Positions 1 through 12,300 of a stretch of DNA of 64,000 nt are shown one piece after another; position 1 is the stretch's first letter; the number at the start of each line of letters is the position of its first letter. The notes below the pieces were generated by a model. That model was not told the origin of the DNA. It saw only the letters and a list, made by a program, of their open reading frames with translations, and ran no database searches. Origin of the DNA: Paraspadella gotoi (taxonomy: Eukaryota > Chaetognatha); assembly GCA_051294375.1 (NCBI GenBank), contig CM119264.1, positions 27,830,353 to 27,894,352 of the forward strand, read 5' to 3'. The position numbers were made by a program, and so were the translations under genes.

Positions 1-1500
1 CCCGGGGCCTCTCTTCCCCCTCTCAACGCCTTCTCCTCCCCTCGTCGTCCCCTCCTCTTCATCCCCGGAGTCACGGATTAGAGTCTTGGAGATCGGACTC
101 ACTAGTTCAACTTCTCCTCTCGGTCTCGGGGTCTCCAAACCTTCCCTCTCCCTTCTCTCCCTTTTATGTACCCTGTTCCCTTTTGTTGTAGCTATTTACC
201 CATTAACAATATATTCCTTACCCTTCTTACCTCTTTTCCCTGGTGAGAGACTAGTTAGTACCTACCTTTAGCTAGATACCCATCTTCCCAGTGACGCCCA
301 ATCAGGCCTCTCCCCAAGGTTTAACCTTCCCCAGGATTAAGTTTCCCTGCTCTACCGACTAACTGGCTAACCGGCAAACCCTCCCAACCCACCCTAATTT
401 TTTTTCTTCCATCTTTCCTAATCTTAATTTTTTTTCATCCTAATTTTTTTATTATTTTCCTCGCGCAAAAAAAAAAAACAACTTTTAACTAATATTTCAC
501 AAAAAAAATTTTCTCTCCATCGCGAAAAAAAAAAAAAATTGAAAAAAATCCGCCTCTCAAAGTGAAACGCCAAAGGAAAAGACAAAGACCCATCGCCCAC
601 CTCACAAAAAAGCAGTAAGATCACTAACCCACTATTCTTTACTTTAGCTAATCCGGGACATTTAGTGTTGTACTGTTACATAGTAAAATCGTAATTATTT
701 TCCCTTTCAGCAAAATAATCCGGGACGTTAATGTAATCTAATGTATATATCCTCTCTAGTCCTTCACCTTATTATCCCTCTATACACTCAGCGTTTTCAT
801 TAGCTATTCTGTCACTTCTGTTTCAATTGAATTTCGTAGTTTGACTTATTCCCTTCCTATTCGATTCTTTTCTATTTTGGCCTCACTGTTTCTTCATAAT
901 TTAGGAGAGAGAGAATCTGGCGGTAGGGTGAGCCTCTATCTTGGTGGGTACTGGGTAGGATCATCAATTTTGTCCAGCCCAATATTTATATTATTACCTT
1001 TTTTTCTATTGTATTCCTCTCGAATACTATAATAGTCTATATATAATATATATATATATCATTATCCATGTTCGAGGATAATTACAACTACACTATCTAA
1101 TACGATCTCGAAATTTCTCTCTTCTCTCTCCTTCCCTCTTTTTCTTTATTTGTTTTCTTTTTCTTCTGACTCCTAAATTTAGGGTTTTCTTCTTGGCCTA
1201 GACTCGCTCTGGAGTTCGTGCTGACCCTTCTCTCCTCGCTCCTTCTTTTCTCTCCTCCTCCTCCTCTCCCACTTTTCTCTCTATAATTGTCTCCCTCTCC
1301 CTCTGCTTCTCTTCTCTCTTTCCTCTTTCACTTCATCTCTCGGTCCTCTCCTTTCTCTTTTCTCTCTTTCACCTTTTCCTCTCTCCCTCCCTCCCTCCCC
1401 CTTCCTTCCTCTCTCCCTGCTCGCCCCCCATTTTCTCTTCTCTCTCTTCATTCTCCTCTCCCTCCCTATCTCCCTTCCTCCCCTCCCTCTCTCTCTCGCC
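1..1500. other. CT-rich, AT-rich gene-free stretch
   Basis: No supportable gene. The first 250 bases and bases 1110-1500 are strongly pyrimidine-rich on the + strand, and the middle is AT-rich with a TA run near 1040-1058. Open frames here are low-complexity Ser/Leu/Pro or Arg/Glu translations without domains or splice-site support. Confidence 0.6.
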
Positions 1501-1853
1501 TGGCCGGACAAATGGTCAGCCCCTGTCGGGGGTCAGGTCTTGAATGGGAAAAAGAGGCGGAGGAACGGAACGTGAGGTTGTTAGGGTCAAGACGCGTTTT
1601 CTCGGCCACAGGGGTGATTATTGCCTCCCGGGGTGATTATGACCAGTGAGACGTACGATGCGCAGGCGGGTAAATTTACCCGGGCGGCCCCTTTCGGGAG
1701 GGCCGTACCTCGAGCCTCGGGCCTCTCTGGCTGACTCGCGTAGGCCAGCTCAGCTATCCCATCGGTCCAAATGTATAAAAAGCGTTGATATTTTTGATAA
1801 ATGTAAGACAAAATTTCGATCCTTTTTATGATTTTAGCACAGCTTCTAAAATA

Positions 1854-2634
1854 CAGAGTGTCTCAAGCCTACTATCACTTTTCAAATGAACGCTGAGTCA
1901 AATTGGTTAGGTGAATGAATAATTTGAAAGAACTACCCGAAAGATAAGTTCATACAGTTTTATTTTCTATCTACATTATTATATTTATTTGTATTCTTGT
2001 AGAGTTGTAAGTTCAAATAAGGGGGGATTTTAGGTTTGACAATTGATAAAAAAATTTAAGCGATGTTAAATATTTATAGTTTTCCTGCTTTTGGTTAAAA
2101 AAATTGTTTATATTATATTACAGTAGGCCAGTATGTATATTGAACCCTTGCCCAAGATTTTTGTAGATTAGAAATAATTGATGATGATGATAATAATTTC
2201 AGAAGAAAAGATGCAAAGAATGATTGTAAAGAAAATTTGCTTTCATTGACGCTCATTTATTTTACCTTCAGGAAACTATTAAATGCTACAAATTTAGTAT
2301 GCTAAGATTCAACATATAATGTTAGATGCATATATTACATTTTACTACTAAAGCAATTTTCCAGCTCATAAGCATTGCCAATGGCCGTGGCCGTGGCGAC
2401 ATATTATTATGTAACCAAGTGGCTGAAAAAAAATTATCTGGGTATTTAAAAAGATTTGAATTTTTTAAAATTGATAAAAAGTTATTTCCGACATTTACTT
2501 TGATTTTAAAAAGAAAGACATCATATAAAACTGTAAAAACTTCTAGATCCAATGAGTACAGTAAATGCATTTTTTATAACTGTACTGATTCACTGTATTC
2601 ATTTGTAAAGTGACAGTACGCTTGAGACACACTG
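1854..2634. mobile_element. Non-autonomous Tc1/mariner-style TIR element (MITE-like)
   Basis: The ends are inverted repeats of about 35 nt. The left end starts CAGAGTGTCTCAAGC and the reverse complement of the right end starts CAGTGTGTCTCAAGC; homology continues to ..CAAATGAA with about four mismatches. The element is bracketed by TA at 1852-1853 and 2635-2636, the target duplication expected of the Tc1/mariner superfamily. The 781-bp interior is AT-rich and holds no recognisable DDE transposase, so it is best read as an internally deleted or non-autonomous copy. Superfamily assignment rests on the TA target duplication and TIR form only. Full-length mariners are about 1.3 kb. Confidence 0.75.
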
Positions 2635-2836
2635 TATTTAGCCTAAAAACCTCGTCTTGGGCTCGAATGGGATTTTCAAAGGAACCCAAGTTTTAATTAA
2701 TAGGATGACAGACAAGCGAGATAGAAGGGATTTCAAAGTTTAAACTTATTAATCTGTATCACGAGAATCACCAACTGAGCAAGTTGTTCCCGACCACCGA
2801 CTGACGAATCCCGATTCATTTTTCCCAAATAGCGCC

Positions 2837-2860
2837 ATGGCGCCATTCTCCGTCGATGAG
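2837..2860 (+). CDS. Possible first coding exon (MAPFSVDE)
   Basis: An ATG in a very strong Kozak context (gcgccATGG) opens a short frame, MAPFSVDE, that runs exactly into GAG/GTGAGT, a textbook 5' splice donor. Ignoring the donor, the same frame continues to 3085 as an 82-residue protein ending in a Gly/Ser-rich stretch from a GGC repeat (2978-3030). The short exon reading is preferred because the donor is so good. No matching downstream exon was identified, and the product is unknown. Confidence 0.3.
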
Positions 2861-3202
2861 GTGAGTTCTTGGGTGAGGTCGACGGTGAACGATCATGTTT
2901 TATGGGTGAAGCGGAAAGGGAGGAGTGTGAAACTCTGCGGTGAGGTCGTGGTGATTATGAAGCGCCGGCTGCGGCTGGAGGCGGCGGCTGGAAGTGGCGG
3001 CGGCGGCGGCAGCGGCGGCAGCGGCGGTGGTACGATGCTTAGATTCTGGATCCAGATTTGCTCTCCTTTTTTTTCGGAGACTTAATGATTCGGAAAGTCG
3101 ATGTTGGTCGATCGTCGGTGCTTAAAAAACCCTTTACTTTTTTGGAGAAAAAAAATAACAAATAGAACGAGGACCGGAACAAGGATATAAAGGTTTTTTG
3201 AT

Positions 3203-3203
3203 A

Positions 3204-3242
<39 letters not shown>
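3203..3242. repeat. (GAT)n microsatellite
   Basis: About a dozen tandem GAT triplets in an AT-rich, gene-free region (3100-3560). Confidence 0.9.
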
Positions 3243-3243
<1 letters not shown>

Positions 3244-3564
3244 GTATGACTTACCTGTTTTGACGAAAGTAAGCGAAGATAAAGAATATAACAGAGAAAA
3301 AAGTTAGCATTTAATGTACAAATACTAAGAGCGTGCAGTGTTTGTTTTTCGTTCTTGCTGAGTTTCTGTATTTTATAATTATAATCTTATTCAATTATTT
3401 ATTACTACTGTAAGTCGATTTAAAATCTATATTTGCACTAAAAGTTGTCATATAGGTTTGGTTTTTCATTAATTTTAATATTCTGATTGGTAAAATTAAT
3501 GACTTCATATTTACACTTTTGTAATTTTACTTAACATTCTTATACTTAATGCTGATGCTATTTA

Positions 3565-5866
3565 CCATATACTTTTTACTAGTTGATATTTACGGTTTTT
3601 TTGCTAATTCATTTACATTACAATGGTTTTTAAAACTTTTTAATCGAAGTCATTGTGTCTTTTTGTCATTGTACCAATGAGTCAATGTGTAGAATTTGGT
3701 GAATAAAAAATAAAAAGTGAATAGAAATATTCTGATAAGTGGTATCTGCTTTAGACATCATCTTTTTTCTCCTCTTTCTAATCATGAAGTCTTGTTTCCT
3801 TTTCACCTCTCGTTTTTTGTTTGTTGTTTGGTATGTTTCTCCTCTCTTCTCTCTCTCTCTTCTGTCTCTTATCTCATCTCTCTCTCTTGCTCGCTCTCTG
3901 CTTCCATGTCTCTCAGTCTCTCTCCTCTCTCTCTCTCACTCTCTCCGTTATAGTCTCTCTTCCGTTTCACCGTTTTTTTTTTCACGCTCGTCGCAACTCT
4001 TTCAATTCCCTCCTTCCCCAATTATTGCTTTTCTTTCAATCAACTTTCTTTTGTCGTTGTACAGTCGTCGTCGTCGTCGTCGTCGTGCCGTCCCTAAGGG
4101 CGATGAGAAATGATCTTAGCGAAAAGATTCCAGAGCACGAACAAGCTGTGAGAGAAGTCACGTACGAGCAAGGAAGACAAGCAGCCAGAAGAAGAGATGA
4201 GAGAGTTAGAGGAGAGAAGAGGCGATGAAGAGTTGAAAGAGAGAGAGAGAGAGAAGAAGAGAGGAGAGAGAGAGAGAGAGAAAGAGAGATTGCACGAACG
4301 ATGATAATGACATGCGACAATTGCACGGAGCCAAAAGGGGTCGTGGAATTTCCTTGATGGGGGGGGAAATATATCGCGATTTCATTGGACGAAATCGTTG
4401 GCGTGCGATCCCGCCTAATTGCAAGAATGTTGAAATGTCGGCATTCATTCGATAACCAACGATCGAATAGTGAATAGTTTAAAAGAGAGAGAGAGGAGAC
4501 GAGAAGAGAGAGAGAGAGAGTAGAGAGGAGAGAGAGAGAGAGACGAAGAGAGAGGGAGTTTCTTCCATACTATTTATGACGAGCTAATAATTTTTTACGA
4601 TGTGGCGGAAAACGTCTCTCATTCTCTCTCGGTCTTTCTTGTGTTATTCTCTCTCTCTCTTCCCTCTCCTCTTCTCTCTCTCTCTCTCTCTTCATCTCTG
4701 CTCTCTCTCTCTCTCTCGTCATCCTCTCTTTCTCTCTCTCTCTCTCTCCTCGCACTTTTCCTCGTTTCTTTATTGAAATATATCCTCTATTTTTTTTCTT
4801 CCATATATAACCTTCGCTCTCTCATCTTCGTCTTCTCTACTCGGTCACGCGCGTGAAGCCGTTTCGCCGTCGGTCGCCGCTGGAGTTGTCAACCGCAGAG
4901 AGAACGGCAGCATCAGGGCCGACACTATTGCTGACGTCATGACTATTCAAACACCCAACTGCCGAATATTTGTGGCCTGGGCGAAAGCATTTTCAAAAAA
5001 TTAGAAAAAGCGTTTTCTTTTGTCGACCATTATTTTTAATGCCATCTTCTCGACTCTTGAGAGAAGCGAAACGAGTCTGACGAGCCAAATCACATTCTTT
5101 TTCTGCTAGATGTTATTAAGTCATCAATTTGATAAAATACAGGAAAGTATTTATAAAGAAAAAGTAAATATTCTTGCTGAATGTTATTTCCTTCAACCGT
5201 CACGATATAAACGACATCAGATATTAGAACATTAGAATTAGAAACGATTAGAAGGTGGGGGTGTGTTGAGGTGTTGCGGGGAGGGCGGGGGGTCGACATA
5301 ATTGCGCATTAAATCAATGTTCTTCGCTATTTTATTACCTATGCTACAGGACGTGACGAGTTGAAGTCGTCTGTCTGTTGACGCAATCTTTCTTATTAGC
5401 TCGATGCCTGTACTTCATTGCTAAATTCATCTTGGTAAAATCTCATTTTGTGGAACTTAATTTTTCACGGTTCCCAGCGTGTTAACAAAGGCATATCGGA
5501 TTGACGGCTTGTTCTATCTTGTTCGTTAATTACTACAGAGCGAACCGCGCCCTTGTCGACTATCCGATTAGTACAAAAACGATTTACTAATCTTTTTTAC
5601 TTTCGACACTTTCTCTACCAGCAAAAGTAAGTTTTTTAGAAGGAACACGTTTTCATAGGTAAGTCCAAATCTTTCTAGCGGTCCGTTTGGTGGTTTTACA
5701 GGAAAAAGAAGACAAGGATTTAACGTTCAAACCAAAAAAAAGATCGAAAAAACCATCAATCGGTCACTCTACGTACCAGTGCAGATTCAGGAAACAACAA
5801 TTCTATATTCAAGCATTTCCGTGACAAATGTGGCTGTACACAAGCTCTTCTTCGTTACGCTTTGAG
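3565..5866. repeat. Left copy of a 2.2-kb duplicated block ending at a gap
   Basis: This block matches 5985-8020 in the same orientation and order. Shared landmarks are the (CT)n tract, a (GTC)n run at 4064-4085, GA tracts, a GACGTCATGAC-containing segment near 4933, and the terminal stretch around 5821-5860. The copies differ mostly by one-base insertions and deletions. The left copy stops at the 25-N gap, so it looks like the tail of one contig repeated at the head of the next. It contains (CT)n/(GA)n runs at about 3842-3950, 4226-4290, 4480-4555 and 4617-4750. No gene is supported. Confidence 0.85.
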
Positions 5867-5891
5867 NNNNNNNNNNNNNNNNNNNNNNNNN
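5867..5891. other. 25-N assembly gap
   Basis: A run of exactly 25 N. The same fixed length recurs at 28596, 32944, 48974 and 62350, so it is a placeholder rather than a measured distance. Confidence 1.
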
Positions 5892-5984
5892 TAAATTATT
5901 AATTTATTTTATAGTACATCTTTTTTTTTTCAATATTTTTATTCTTTTTTATTACAAGCTATCTTAATGCACGATCACATTCCC

Positions 5985-8020
5985 ATAACTTTTTACTAGT
6001 TGATATTTACGGTTTTTTTGCTACATTCATTTACATTAACAATGTTTAAAAACATTAGTTAATCGAAAAGCATTGTGTCTTTATTTGCACATGTACACAA
6101 AGAATCAAATGGTTAAGATTTGTGAATACAAAAATAAAAAATGAATAGAAATCTCTCATAAGTGGTACTGCTTTAGACATCATCTCTTATTTCTCCCTCT
6201 CTAATCACAAGTCTGTTTCCTTTCACTCTCGTTGTTTGTATGTCTCTCCTCTCTTCTCTCTCTCTCTCTGTCTCTCTCTCTCTCTCTCTCTCCTCTCTCC
6301 ATTCAGGTCATCTCTCTCTCTTCCCTCTCTCTCTCACTCTCTCCGTATAGTATATCTCCCGTTTCACATTTTTTTCACGCTCTCGTTTTTCATATCCCTC
6401 CTTCCCCAAATCTATTTCTCCAATCAACTTTCTTTTGTTCGTGTCCGTCGTCGTCGTCGTCGCGTCTGTCGTCCCGAGGGCGAGAGAATGACCTCTTCCA
6501 GCAGCGACACAGAACACGAGCTGCGGCAGACAGCTACCAGAGAAGACAGAGAGAAGAGAAGAAAGAAGAGAAGAAGAAGAGAAGAGAAAGAGAGAGAGAG
6601 AAGAGAGAAGAGAAAGAGAGAGACGAGAGAGAGAAGAGAGAAGAGAAGAGATTGCACACGAACGATGATAATACTAATGCAACAATTGCACTGAGCCAAA
6701 AGGGGGTGGAATTTCGATGGGGGGGAAATCTATCCGTGATTACATTGGACGAAAATCGTTGCGTGCGATCCCAATTGCATAATGTTGAAAGTCTGGCATT
6801 CATTCGATAACCAACGATGAAATGAATATTATAAAAGAAGGAGGAGAGAAGAGAGAGAGAGCGAGGAGATAGAGAGAGAGAGAGAGAGAGAGAAGAAGAA
6901 GAGAGGGAGTTCTCTTCCATACTTTATGACGACTACTAATTTTTACGATGTGGCGGAAAACGTCTCTCATTCTCTCTCGGTCTTTCTTGTGTTATTCTCT
7001 CTCTCTCCTCCTGCTCTCCATCCTCTCACTCTCTCTTCTCGTCTCTCCTCCTCTCTATCTCTCTCTCGCTCTCATCTCTCTCAGTCAAGCCTCTCTTTCC
7101 TCATCTCTCCTCTGCACTTTTCCTCGTTTCTTTATAAAATATCCTATCTTTTTTTTTCTCCATAATATTTGTTTATCCTTTCCGTTTCCATGGTAGCGCG
7201 TGCAAGCCGTTTCGCGTGCGGTCCGCGCTGCAGTGCCAACCGCAGAGAGAACGGCAGCACAGCGGCGACACATATTGCTGACGTCATGACAACAAAAGCC
7301 CCAACGAATTATTTGTCGCCTGGGCGAAACATTTTCAAAGAGAATTGAAAAACGTTTTCTTTTGTCCCATTTTATTTTAATGCCTCTTCTCACTTTGATA
7401 GATATCGATACGAAGTGACTGAGCCAAATCACATTCTTTTCTCTAATGTTTTAAGGTCATCATTTGATAAAAGTACAGAAATTTTATAAAAAAAAGTAAA
7501 ATTCTTTGCTGAATGTTATTCCTTTCACCCGACATTAGAACGACATTAGAATTAGAACATTAGAATTAGAACATTAGAACGACATTTGCCATTAATAATG
7601 TTTCCTTTTAAATTACCATCCAGGACGTGACGAGAAGCGTCTGCCCGGACGAATCTCTTTAGCTACCGTGACTCACAAACGTAAAATCATCATTTTGTGA
7701 ATATTTTCACGTTCACGATTCAAACATATCGGATTGACCTTTTTATTTGTTCGTTTAATTATACAACAACGCCCCTTTCGCTATCGATTAGTACAAAAAC
7801 GAACTATTTTTTTACCGAATTTCTCTACACAAAAGTAGTTTTTAGAAGCAACACGTTTATATAGTCCAAATTTTCTAGCGTCGTTTTTTTTTACACGAAA
7901 AAGAAAAAAAAATCGAAAAAACCATCATCGTCATCAGCTAAAGATGCAATCAGGAAACAACAATTACAAGATCCGTGACAATGTGCTTACCAAGCTCTTC
8001 CTTCGTTACGTTTTATACTG
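5985..8020. repeat. Right copy of the 2.2-kb duplicated block
   Basis: Homologous to 3565-5866, beginning about 94 bp after the gap and continuing past the homology of the left contig end (near 7974-8010). It is slightly shorter because of many single-base deletions. Its long CT/GA tracts translate as Ser/Leu or Arg/Glu runs in several frames and are not coding. Confidence 0.85.
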
Positions 8021-9030
8021 ATCATCAATTGGTTCTTAATAATTATTCAGGATCGTTATCACCAAGCAGAAGATAGATTGTATGCTGCTTGACTCAACTC
8101 AACGAATCCTAGTCTTCGAACCTCGTTATTTAATTGTGAAAAAACGTTAAACGAAATTTCTTGGCGACTTTTTCGATTATAAACAACTTCGTCGCTATCT
8201 TGTTTTTTTTTGTTTTGAAGAAGCCTCTCATTTCTTCATTAAAATTCCTCTCTCCCTTTCTTCTTCTGCAATCTCCCTTTTCTTTTCTTCTTTCCTTTCC
8301 TTTTCTTTTCCTTTCCTTTTCCTTTTTTCCCTTCCTTTTCTTTTCTTTTCTTTTTTTTTTCCTCACGCTTTCCTGCCTCCGATCTCTCAAATAATAGAGC
8401 ATTGATCTGACAATTCGACCAAAACTGTTATTCTGTGATGTTGCGTCGACAGTCGAACTCTTTTCAACGCCACCCGCCCGTTTGGTCGCCATCGTCGTCG
8501 TCGTCGTCGTCACGGTTGTCGTCGTTGTCGCCGTCATAGTCGTGATTTTCATTGAACTCCGAAACTCGTTACATTTCGCAATAAAAAAAACAAACTTGGC
8601 CCATCTTCTGTTCTCCCATTCTCCCACGGACCGTCGTTCTTCCGTTCCAACTTACTGCCATTATTTAAGGAAGAACGTTCTCCCATTTCAGCCACAAAAA
8701 AAAGGGAACTTCCAATTTTTATCTTAAAAACAACGTCACTTTTCCCTTGAATCTTTTTCTTTCCTCATTTTCGTTCTCATTTTCAAAATTGCTACTGCCC
8801 ACCCAAGCCATCCCCCAACCACCAAAATCATCTCTAACCACCTTCAACCAACCGAACAACTCTCTGCATCATCTGTAACCACCTTCTCACTGCCTCCAAC
8901 TACCCAAACCACCTTCTGCATCAGATGTAACCACCTTCTCACTGCCTCCGACTACACAAATGACCTTCTGCAACGTATGTAACAATCTCAAACCACAATA
9001 ACCCACCCGCCTTCATCATCTGTAACCACC
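8021..9030. repeat. CT-rich, (CGT)n and 55-bp-scale tandem repeats
   Basis: Gene-free. It holds a CT-rich run (8254-8365), a (GTC)n run (8483-8560) and, from about 8810 to 9030, an imperfect tandem repeat of roughly 55 bp built on ACCACCTTCTGCATCATCTG. The repeat ends directly upstream of the start codon at 9043, so it may overlap the promoter or 5' leader of that gene. Confidence 0.6.
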
Positions 9031-9042
9031 TCCCAACCCACC

Positions 9043-9306
9043 ATGGGCGTCCTCTTCGACCCTTCCTCCTCCTTCAACCTCCTCAACGCTTCCTCCTCCT
9101 CTTCCTCCTCTTTCTCCAACATCCCGCCACCCGAGGCAGAGCCTTTCTACGCCTACTACGACTTTGACTCGGAGTTGGACGTCAACTCCGCCTCGGGACT
9201 CAACCTCCTCATGGTGGCGGGGATCGTCGCTGGCATCATCGCCTTCTTCCTCTGTTGCACCTGCGTTTGCACCTGCGCGTTCTCTTACGGGAAGGACGGG
9301 GCGCAG
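9043..9306 (+). CDS. Membrane protein gene, exon 1
   Basis: It carries the start codon, ectodomain and transmembrane helix. It ends in phase 0 at GCG CAG/GTGCGA. Reading through the donor would give a stop 15 nt later, which supports splicing here. Confidence 0.65.
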
Positions 9307-12300
9307 GTGCGAGGGTTTGGATGAGTGGGAGGTGGAGGGGGTGGGGGAGAGAAGGGGTGTGGGGGTCGGGAAGGAGGCCGCCGGGTTGGAGGGTGGACTC
9401 TTTTTTTTTTCTAGGATGGACAATAGAGTGAAGAGGATGTAGTTAAATTTTCTAAATGTAAAATTTAGCATTTATGTACGTACTAGAATATGAAAATAAA
9501 GAGCTACAAAAGTATTTCGTTTATTTTTAAAATTTCATACATTACTGGAAAATTTTGTGCAACAATTTCTCTTGATACTCTGTCTCTCTCTCTACCTACC
9601 TCTCTCATCTCTCCCTCTCTCTCCTCTCTCTCTCTCTCTACTCTCTCTCTCTCTCTTCTCTCTTCTCTCTCTCTTTCTTACTTGTATTTGAAATCCAGCC
9701 ACTTGCTTTCCAATTATCTTTTTCTTTTTGGTTGTCGAAATCAAATTTTGACAATCTGAACGATTTTAGTAGAAAAAAAATTTCAACAAAACTATTCTAA
9801 TATGTTACTTTTTTTAAAATATCAAAGGCTAATTATTTAACATGATTTACTTTAATTTTTAATATTTTTGCTCGGTTACCTTCAAAAACATGTAAAGCGA
9901 GTATACTGTTGTATAGTAAGCAACACAAGTTATAAATATTCTGTCCTTCGTTATCAATAGATATTATCCATCATTTTTGTCAGAAGGTCGTTAATTTCAA
10001 GTCATTTCTGACTTGATATCAGTTTTATCGATCATTTCCTTTATTCCCACTATTCAGTTCATCCACAACACCACAAAAACAAGATCGGTCCTTTCAGTGA
10101 CTTTCTTTTCACGTATATTTACTTGTGATCACATGAATAATTGAATATATGACCAGGAGATTTATGATAACAAACGTCTTTATATTGTATTTGTATTTAT
10201 GACACGCACTGCATTCGAAGTTGTCTTTTATTCTTTATAGTTTTAGGATTTACTGAACGAATGAGCAAACATCTATAGGCTAGTTATGAGAATGACCGAC
10301 GAACAGACCGACCGACCGACAGACCGACCGACCGACAGACCGACCGACCGACAGACCGACCGAAAAGTGGCTTATAGAGTTACTCAGCAAGTACTCGCGG
10401 CGCACCTAAACACCCCATTTCTCAAAAACAGAAAAAAAAACAGTTAATTTGGTTAAAAACTCAATTCCCTTTCCTCGACTCAGTAAACCTTTTTCCCGCC
10501 TTCCTTCTCTCCCTTCTCTCCCTTCACTCAAATTCGATTACAACTCTCACTTTCTTTCGGGTGAGGTTAAAAGGGCAAAACGGAGAAAAAGGTCAGTTAA
10601 AAAGGTCAGTTTTCGACTCTTGCGATAAACTTCGAATATGCAAAGAGGAGTTTTTCTTTTCTTTGTTCGCTATAAAAGTTGTAGCGAGAGTTATTCCGTA
10701 AAATAATTATTTTATTTATATTACATATTTGTGCATTTTTATTACAACTGAAAGAGGGTCAAAACGATTCGCTGTTTAGTATCCCGACTTTTTTCGGATG
10801 ACTAACGTATGACGGGTGATCCTATTTTAGTCGGTCCCGTTCGGTCCCGTTGGCCGATTGTGTTGTTGTGTATTCGGCTATTTTGGGAAGTGAGCAGCGA
10901 GTGAGCCGCGAGTGAGCAGCTGTTGAACAATTTTGGACGCGTGTGGTCGAAAGGGAACCTCGAACTCAAATAGTAAAATATCGGTGTCTTTCGGGACTTA
11001 TAATAAAAGAAAAAAATGCTTTATATACAATATTACATAGTACTATTTTAAACTATAAACTTTGACTCGTTCTATTATGAGTTCGTTTCATGAGATATAA
11101 GATATAACGAAATTGTAATGGTATGAAATGGAAAAAAAAACTATTGGAAGGCCTTTTTTTTCCAACTTTAAACCTCTTAAAGCTCTTTGAGTGGGTCTCC
11201 AATAAATTTCAGTCTCACCAAGGCCTTGACAATTTTTCTTTCAAATTACCATTTTTTATTGATTCGTGCAATTTAGAACTTCCTCTTGGAGTATTTAGGG
11301 CAAAGAAAAGAGGTTGGATATTGGACGAGAAAAAAAAAAGAAAAAAAAAACATACCAGAGGCCCGTTTGAAATGAATTCCTTGGCCTCCACAATGTGGAT
11401 TCCACATGCAAAAAAAAAAATGGAGGCAATTGAGTCCCGGATTTCGGATCATGCAAATCTACTTCATTCTTTTGGGTTTTTTTTTTATTTTTATTTTTAA
11501 CATTGATTCCCAACTGTTTTTTTGCCTATAAAATGTAATTAGGTTAATTATAATTTTAATAACATTCGTAATCATTTTAAACATTAAAGGCCACTTTTTT
11601 TTCATAGACCCAAACACCCAATGTACCCCCTGACCCCAAATCCCAGGGCCTTTCCGACGAAGAGGTAGAACGATGGAATTCCCAAATGCGCGTCATCGAA
11701 CCCTACTGCTCCTCGCGTCAACCGGAAGGGGGCGCGGCACCGTGGGGATCGAGCGACGAGTTGGACGCCGCAGCCGCGGGTGAGGAAATCTCGATCGGCT
11801 AAGGGAGAGATGGGTTTGGATTTTGGCCGATCGGGGAAAAAAAAGATCGGCGTCGATCTTTGGTTCGATTTGGTTGTGATTAATAATTACATAGATTTAG
11901 CCGATTGATAGAGAAAGTCTTTTTTTTAAAATCTTACGGGGAAAAGAATTTTATTATTAATATTTTACCTAATGCTTTATTTAATTTTTAACCTAAATAT
12001 TTAACCATAACCAAAACTCTAACTCAATCCCTAACCTAATTCTTATCCCCAACTCTTAATCTCATCTTTAAAAAACTTACTCAATACCTAATTAAACCTG
12101 AAATGGGACGCATTTTGGATAATATGGCGAATCGTGAATCAAGTACCGCGCTGCTTGAATCCACTTCACGAAAAAAAAAAAGAAAAAAAAAGGATCGATA
12201 CATAAAAAATGTTTCGGACTCTTTCCGTGCCCACCAGGTGTCGCTGGCGGCGGTAGCGGCGGCGGCAGCGTCGGCGGCGGCGGCGGTCTCTCCTCTGAAA

